A stretch of DNA of 42,634 bases. Origin: Clostridia bacterium (lineage in GTDB: Bacteria > Bacillota_A > Clostridia > Oscillospirales > CAG-272). A model generated the notes under the pieces. The model was not told the origin of the DNA, did no database searches, and saw only the letters and a list, made by a program, of their open reading frames with translations. A program made the position numbers and the translations under genes. The DNA is taken from contig JAFQLN010000194.1 of NCBI GenBank assembly GCA_017414585.1, positions 1-42,634 on the forward strand, in the 5' to 3' direction. Below, in pieces: positions 39,499 through 42,634 of the stretch (the stretch's first letter is position 1; every line of letters starts with the position of its first letter).

Positions 39499-41448
39499 AT
39501 GAAAACCGAAGTTCTTGTTGCATATTCAAACCGCTACGGTAAGAATCCCGGCTTCGTTCTCGCAGGCGGCGGCAATACCTCTGCGAAGAATGCGGATACG
39601 CTCTGGGTCAAGGGAAGCGGCACATCTCTTGCGACAATCACGGAAGAAGGATTCGTAAAGATGGACCGCGCAAAGCTCGCAGCCATCTGGAAGAATACCT
39701 ATTCCGCTGATCAGGACGAACGCGAAGCGGCTGTTCTCGCGGACATGATGGGTGCAAAGCTCCCCGGAGAAGAAGCAAAGCGTCCGTCCGTGGAAACGCT
39801 TTTGCACGATCTGTTCCCGCAGACCTATGTGCTCCATGTACATCCCTCCGCTGTCAACGCACTGACCTGCTCCGCTGAAGGCGAAAAGACCATGAAGGCT
39901 ATGTTCCCGAATGCAGTATGGGTCAGCGAATGCGAACCGGGCTACATTCTTGCGGCAAACTGCAGAGAAAAGCTCGCAGCATACAAGGCGGAAAACGGTC
40001 GTGACGCGGATGTTGTGTTCCTGCAGAATCACGGTATTTTCTTCGCGGCAAATGATGAAGAAACGCTCGATACGATTGTTTCCGATATCATGACAAAGAT
40101 TGAAGCGAAGTTCACCGTTCGTCCCGATTTCACCCCCTGCGAAAGCGACCGCGAAACTGCCGCGAAAATCGCTCCCGCAATCCGTATGGCATACAGCGCT
40201 GAAGGCATGGCTTCCGTTATTTACACGGTATCGCCGACCATTCTCGAGTTCGCAGCATCGAAGGAATCGTTTGAAGCACTCCGCGATCCGCTCTCTCCCG
40301 ACCATATCGTATACTGCAAGGCAGAACCGCTCTTTATTGAAGATTTCGCTCCCGAAGCTGTCAAGGCAGCTATGGACGAACTGACCGCACGCCGCGGCTT
40401 CAAGCCGAAGGTTGTTTTCGCCAAGGGCATCGGTATGTTCACTGTCGGTGCGTCCTATAAGGAAGCGAAGACCGCAGCGGAAGTTTTCAAGGATGCTATG
40501 ACCATCACCGTTCTCGCACAGGCATACGGCGGTGTCCGTCACATGGCTCCGAAGATGATCGACTTCATCGTGAAATGGGAAGTTGAAAACTACCGTGCGA
40601 AGGTAAGTCTTGCAGGCGGAGCAGCAAAGAAGCTCGCAGGCAAGATTGCAATCGTTACCGGCAGTGCACAGGGCTTCGGTGAAGGCATTGCACGCTATCT
40701 GGCAGGTGAAGGCGCAGCTGTTGTTGTTGCGGATATGAACATCGCCGGTGCGGAAAAGACCGCTGCTTCGATTGCGGAAGACTGCGGCGTTCCGACCATT
40801 GCGGTTGCGGCAAATGTTTCCGATGAAGACAGCGTCAAACACATGATCGAAGAAACCGCGCTCGCTTTCGGCGGTCTCGATGTGTTCGTCAACAACGCAG
40901 GTATTGTCCGTGCAGGCTCTCTCGAAGAAATGACCAAGGCAAACTTCGAGCTTGTTGCGGCTGTCAACTACACGGCATACTTCCTCTGTGCGAAGTACGC
41001 GTCCGCAGTCATGAAGATCCAGCGTGAAACCGCGCCCGAATACATGGCTGACATCATTGAAATCAACTCCAAGTCCGGTCTGTCCGGCTCGAACAAGAAC
41101 TTCGCATATGCGGGAAGCAAGTTCGGCGGTATCGGTCTGACCCAGTCGTTTGCGATGGAACTCGCGCCGTACGGCATCAAGGTCAACGCGGTCTGCCCGG
41201 GCAACTTCCTCGACGGTCCGCTGTGGTCCGACCCGGAAAAGGGGCTGTTTGTTCAGTACCTCAACGCCGGCAAGGTTCCCGGAGCAAAGACGGTCGAAGA
41301 CGTCCGCCGCTTCTACGAATCCAAAGTTCCGCTCAACCGCGGCTGCAGAATCGAAGACGTTGCGAAGGCAGTTCTCTACATCATTGACCAGAAATACGAA
41401 ACCGGTCAGGCTGTTCCCGTAACCGGCGGTCAGGAAATGCTCAAGTAA
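39499..41448 (+). CDS. Bifunctional rhamnulose-phosphate aldolase / short-chain dehydrogenase (RhaEW/YuxG-like)
   Basis: A 649-residue fusion. The N-terminal half (about 1-370) is a class II aldolase/adducin domain with zinc ligands in LHVHPSAVNAL and a further His in QNHGIFFAA. The C-terminal part (about 380-649) is a short-chain dehydrogenase with TGSAQGFGEG (NAD binding), NNAG, catalytic Ser in INSKSG and YxxxK (YAGSK). The domain order and size match L-rhamnulose-1-phosphate aldolase/lactaldehyde dehydrogenase (YuxG/RhaEW). In that pathway the aldolase makes dihydroxyacetone phosphate and L-lactaldehyde. No rhamnose isomerase or kinase gene is adjacent, so the sugar could be rhamnose, fucose or another 6-deoxy sugar. 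ATG at 39499 (AGGACAA upstream). A terminator follows at 41459. Confidence 0.9.
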   Translation: MKTEVLVAYSNRYGKNPGFVLAGGGNTSAKNADTLWVKGSGTSLATITEEGFVKMDRAKLAAIWKNTYSADQDEREAAVLADMMGAKLPGEEAKRPSVETLLHDLFPQTYVLHVHPSAVNALTCSAEGEKTMKAMFPNAVWVSECEPGYILAANCREKLAAYKAENGRDADVVFLQNHGIFFAANDEETLDTIVSDIMTKIEAKFTVRPDFTPCESDRETAAKIAPAIRMAYSAEGMASVIYTVSPTILEFAASKESFEALRDPLSPDHIVYCKAEPLFIEDFAPEAVKAAMDELTARRGFKPKVVFAKGIGMFTVGASYKEAKTAAEVFKDAMTITVLAQAYGGVRHMAPKMIDFIVKWEVENYRAKVSLAGGAAKKLAGKIAIVTGSAQGFGEGIARYLAGEGAAVVVADMNIAGAEKTAASIAEDCGVPTIAVAANVSDEDSVKHMIEETALAFGGLDVFVNNAGIVRAGSLEEMTKANFELVAAVNYTAYFLCAKYASAVMKIQRETAPEYMADIIEINSKSGLSGSNKNFAYAGSKFGGIGLTQSFAMELAPYGIKVNAVCPGNFLDGPLWSDPEKGLFVQYLNAGKVPGAKTVEDVRRFYESKVPLNRGCRIEDVAKAVLYIIDQKYETGQAVPVTGGQEMLK

Positions 41449-41458
41449 TCATTGATAA

Positions 41459-41506
41459 AAAACAGCGGTTCGTTCTGCACAGGAGCGGGCCGCTGTTGTC
41501 TTTTGG
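41459..41506 (+). terminator. Terminator after the aldolase/dehydrogenase gene
   Basis: An 8-bp perfect outer stem (AACAGCGG 41461-41468 with CCGCTGTT 41490-41497), with inner pairing possible, followed by GTCTTTT. Confidence 0.72.
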
Positions 41507-41531
41507 TATGAAAACAGCACGTAAATCTTGT

Positions 41532-41572
41532 ACTGTCTGCGAATTGACAAAAACGACAGTTTCATGTATAAT
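41532..41572 (+). promoter_or_regulatory. Promoter and candidate operator of the blaI-blaR1 pair
   Basis: TTGACA (41544-41549), a 17-base spacer and TATAAT (41567-41572) form a consensus promoter. It is overlapped by an inverted repeat ACTGTC (41532-41537) - N17 - GACAGT (41555-41560), with a third GACA half inside the -35 box. This could be the operator of the BlaI-type repressor encoded downstream. Confidence 0.6.
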
Positions 41573-41610
41573 AATAAGTCAGAAGTACTGGTTTTCAAAA
41601 GGAGTTATCT

Positions 41611-42012
41611 ATGCGCGGAAGAAGAAAAACTGTAAAAATATCCGAAGCGGAATGGAATATCATGAAAGTGCTGTGGGATGGCTGTGAGCAGAACGAACGC
41701 GGCATGACGCTCGGAGAAATTGTCCAGAATCTCGCGGATACGACGGGCTGGAGCAATACAACCATCCGCACGCTGATCATCCGGCTTTCGGAAAAAGGAG
41801 CGGTTGAGATCGACAAGACGACCGGTGTGTACAAATATACGCCGAAAACATCCAAATCCGACTGCGTCAAGTGCGAAGTGGATTCTTTTGTCGAACGTGT
41901 TTTTGACAATTCCGCTTACAACCTGATGGCATCCCTTGTCAGAAGCGGCAAGCTCACCGATAAGGAAAAAAAGGATATTATTGAGATTCTGAACGATCTC
42001 GAAGAAAACTGA
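41611..42012 (+). CDS. blaI: BlaI/MecI-family transcriptional repressor
   Basis: A 133-residue winged-helix repressor of the BlaI/MecI/CopY family. The N-terminal domain begins 'KISEAEWNIMKVLWDG', a family signature, with the recognition region 'GWSNTTIRTLIIRLSEKGAVEI'. The C-terminal helices (about 85-133) mediate dimerisation. BlaI dimers block their operon until the partner BlaR1 protease, triggered by a beta-lactam or other signal, cleaves or relieves them. The start at 41611 has AAAGGAG six bases upstream. It lies 19 bases before the BlaR1-like gene. No beta-lactamase gene is seen in the window. Confidence 0.9.
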   Translation: MRGRRKTVKISEAEWNIMKVLWDGCEQNERGMTLGEIVQNLADTTGWSNTTIRTLIIRLSEKGAVEIDKTTGVYKYTPKTSKSDCVKCEVDSFVERVFDNSAYNLMASLVRSGKLTDKEKKDIIEILNDLEEN

Positions 42013-42031
42013 ACAACAATTGGGAGGATTT

Positions 42032-42634
42032 ATGCCGGAGTTTTTTGTCCTGCTTCTGATGCAGGTCACCATATTCTCATCGGTAACGGCACTCATCCTG
42101 ATTGCAGTGAAACAGATTTTTAAATGCCGCATTCATCCGTTCATCGGCGCGGTGCTCTGGGTGATTCTTCTTGCCAGACTGCTTTGTCCGATCTATCCGG
42201 AAAGCAAGATTTCGATCTATAATTTCATACCCGTCGGGCGGAATATCATGTTTTCGCTTACCAATGATATCGGGGACGAACTGGACGAGAAAAAGGAAGA
42301 ACTTCTGACGGAAAACAATCCCTATGTGGTCAAGCGTGATACCGATCTTGTACAAGATCTCGAAGAAATACCGCAAAAGAACAGAAGGGACGCCCTGACG
42401 GTAGGTGAATATTTTACCGATTTCGTCAGCGAGTCGAACTCCACTGCCGATAAACGCACCCGAGCGGATCAGATCAATCTTGCCATTCTGGTGCTCTATC
42501 TCTCCGGAATTGCAGCGGCACTGACCGGATCGCTTCTGGTTTACATCCGGGCGAAAAAGCGCGCACTGCGGACATCAGAACCGTGTGAGAACCGGGCGAT
42601 GCTTGCACTGTACGAAGAAACCGCGGAACAGCTC
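42032..42634 (+). CDS. BlaR1/MecR1-type membrane sensor, N-terminal part (M56 family)
   Basis: The gene runs off the right edge; 201 codons are visible. The start ATG has GGGAGGA six to seven bases upstream. The protein begins with a hydrophobic helix (VLLLMQVTIFSSVTALILI) and a second (FIGAVLWVILLARLLCP), as in the N-terminus of BlaR1 sensors. 'WVILLARLLCPI..ES..SIYN' is typical of Clostridial M56 peptidase proteins. An unusually long charged loop (about 77-145) separates these from a third helix (about 150-170, LAILVLYLSGIAAALTGSLLVYI). The HExxH peptidase motif and any sensor domain lie beyond the window. The signal it senses is unknown. Confidence 0.8.
   Translation, partial: MPEFFVLLLMQVTIFSSVTALILIAVKQIFKCRIHPFIGAVLWVILLARLLCPIYPESKISIYNFIPVGRNIMFSLTNDIGDELDEKKEELLTENNPYVVKRDTDLVQDLEEIPQKNRRDALTVGEYFTDFVSESNSTADKRTRADQINLAILVLYLSGIAAALTGSLLVYIRAKKRALRTSEPCENRAMLALYEETAEQL

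Noticed and set aside
1..42634. CRISPR arrays, tRNA or rRNA genes, prophage or transposase genes
   Set aside because: No regularly spaced repeats, no cloverleaf or rRNA-like sequence and no phage or transposase motifs were seen on either strand.

Overview
The window looks like chromosome from a Gram-positive anaerobe of the class Clostridia, probably a gut-type relative of the Oscillospiraceae/Ruminococcaceae. This rests on gene content: WalR/WalK with WalH/WalI-like partners, a class B sortase, a BlaI/BlaR1 pair, a SleB-type wall hydrolase with a copper-amine-oxidase-like stalk domain, a DUF1858 protein, and the DUF512 radical SAM - der - plsY cluster. It also fits the strong AGGAGG-type ribosome binding sites and consensus sigma-A promoters (TTGACA-17-TATAAT). 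The base composition is close to balanced. I see no rRNA, tRNA, CRISPR array, phage genes or transposase gene. The species cannot be fixed from the sequence.

Layout. (1) 1-5.4 kb, minus strand: a partial PrsA-like foldase lipoprotein, mfd, pth (with an unusual hairpin-rich leader) and a metallo-beta-lactamase-fold hydrolase. (2) 5.5-10 kb, plus: an N-acetylhexosamine-kinase-like gene, then a class B sortase - lipoprotein - RlmA-like methyltransferase - GT2 glycosyltransferase operon. (3) 10-10.8 kb, minus: a secreted SleB-like hydrolase. (4) 11-14.3 kb, plus: an orphan solute-binding lipoprotein, a nucleoside hydrolase and a membrane-anchored protein. (5) 14.29-14.53 kb: a 250-bp multi-hairpin repeat element resembling a MITE. 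(6) 14.5-19 kb, minus: an OPA-type transporter, an in-frame TrmK-Nif3 fusion, a DUF1858 protein and murA. (7) 19.1-27.6 kb, minus: an apparent eight-gene operon (small unknown protein, RluA-type pseudouridine synthase, DUF3810 zincin-like membrane protein, stalk-domain secreted protein, walR, walK, walH, walI). A WalR-box-like direct repeat lies in its leader. (8) 27.9-33.4 kb, plus: two ABC exporters, each carrying an extra N-terminal domain and a zinc ribbon, flanking a DUF1854 protein. (9) 33.5-41.5 kb, plus: DUF512 radical SAM, der, plsY, a class I methyltransferase, a PHP-domain protein and a rhamnulose-phosphate-aldolase/dehydrogenase fusion. (10) 41.5 kb to the end: a BlaI repressor and a partial BlaR1-type sensor.

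How the genes work together. Much of the window concerns envelope maintenance: murA, WalRKHI, SleB-like hydrolase, sortase, PlsY and BlaI/BlaR1. A second theme is translation and RNA: pth, mfd, der, RlmA, RluA and TrmK. The best candidate for an undescribed system is the ABC-DUF1854-ABC cassette. The two transporters share the same unusual N-terminal architecture and bracket a small accessory protein, which suggests a heterodimeric exporter with a regulatory or coupling subunit. The other items most worth a second look are the pth leader with mutually exclusive hairpins, the MITE-like repeat, the TrmK-Nif3 fusion with an internal start site, and the direct repeat in the wal operon leader.
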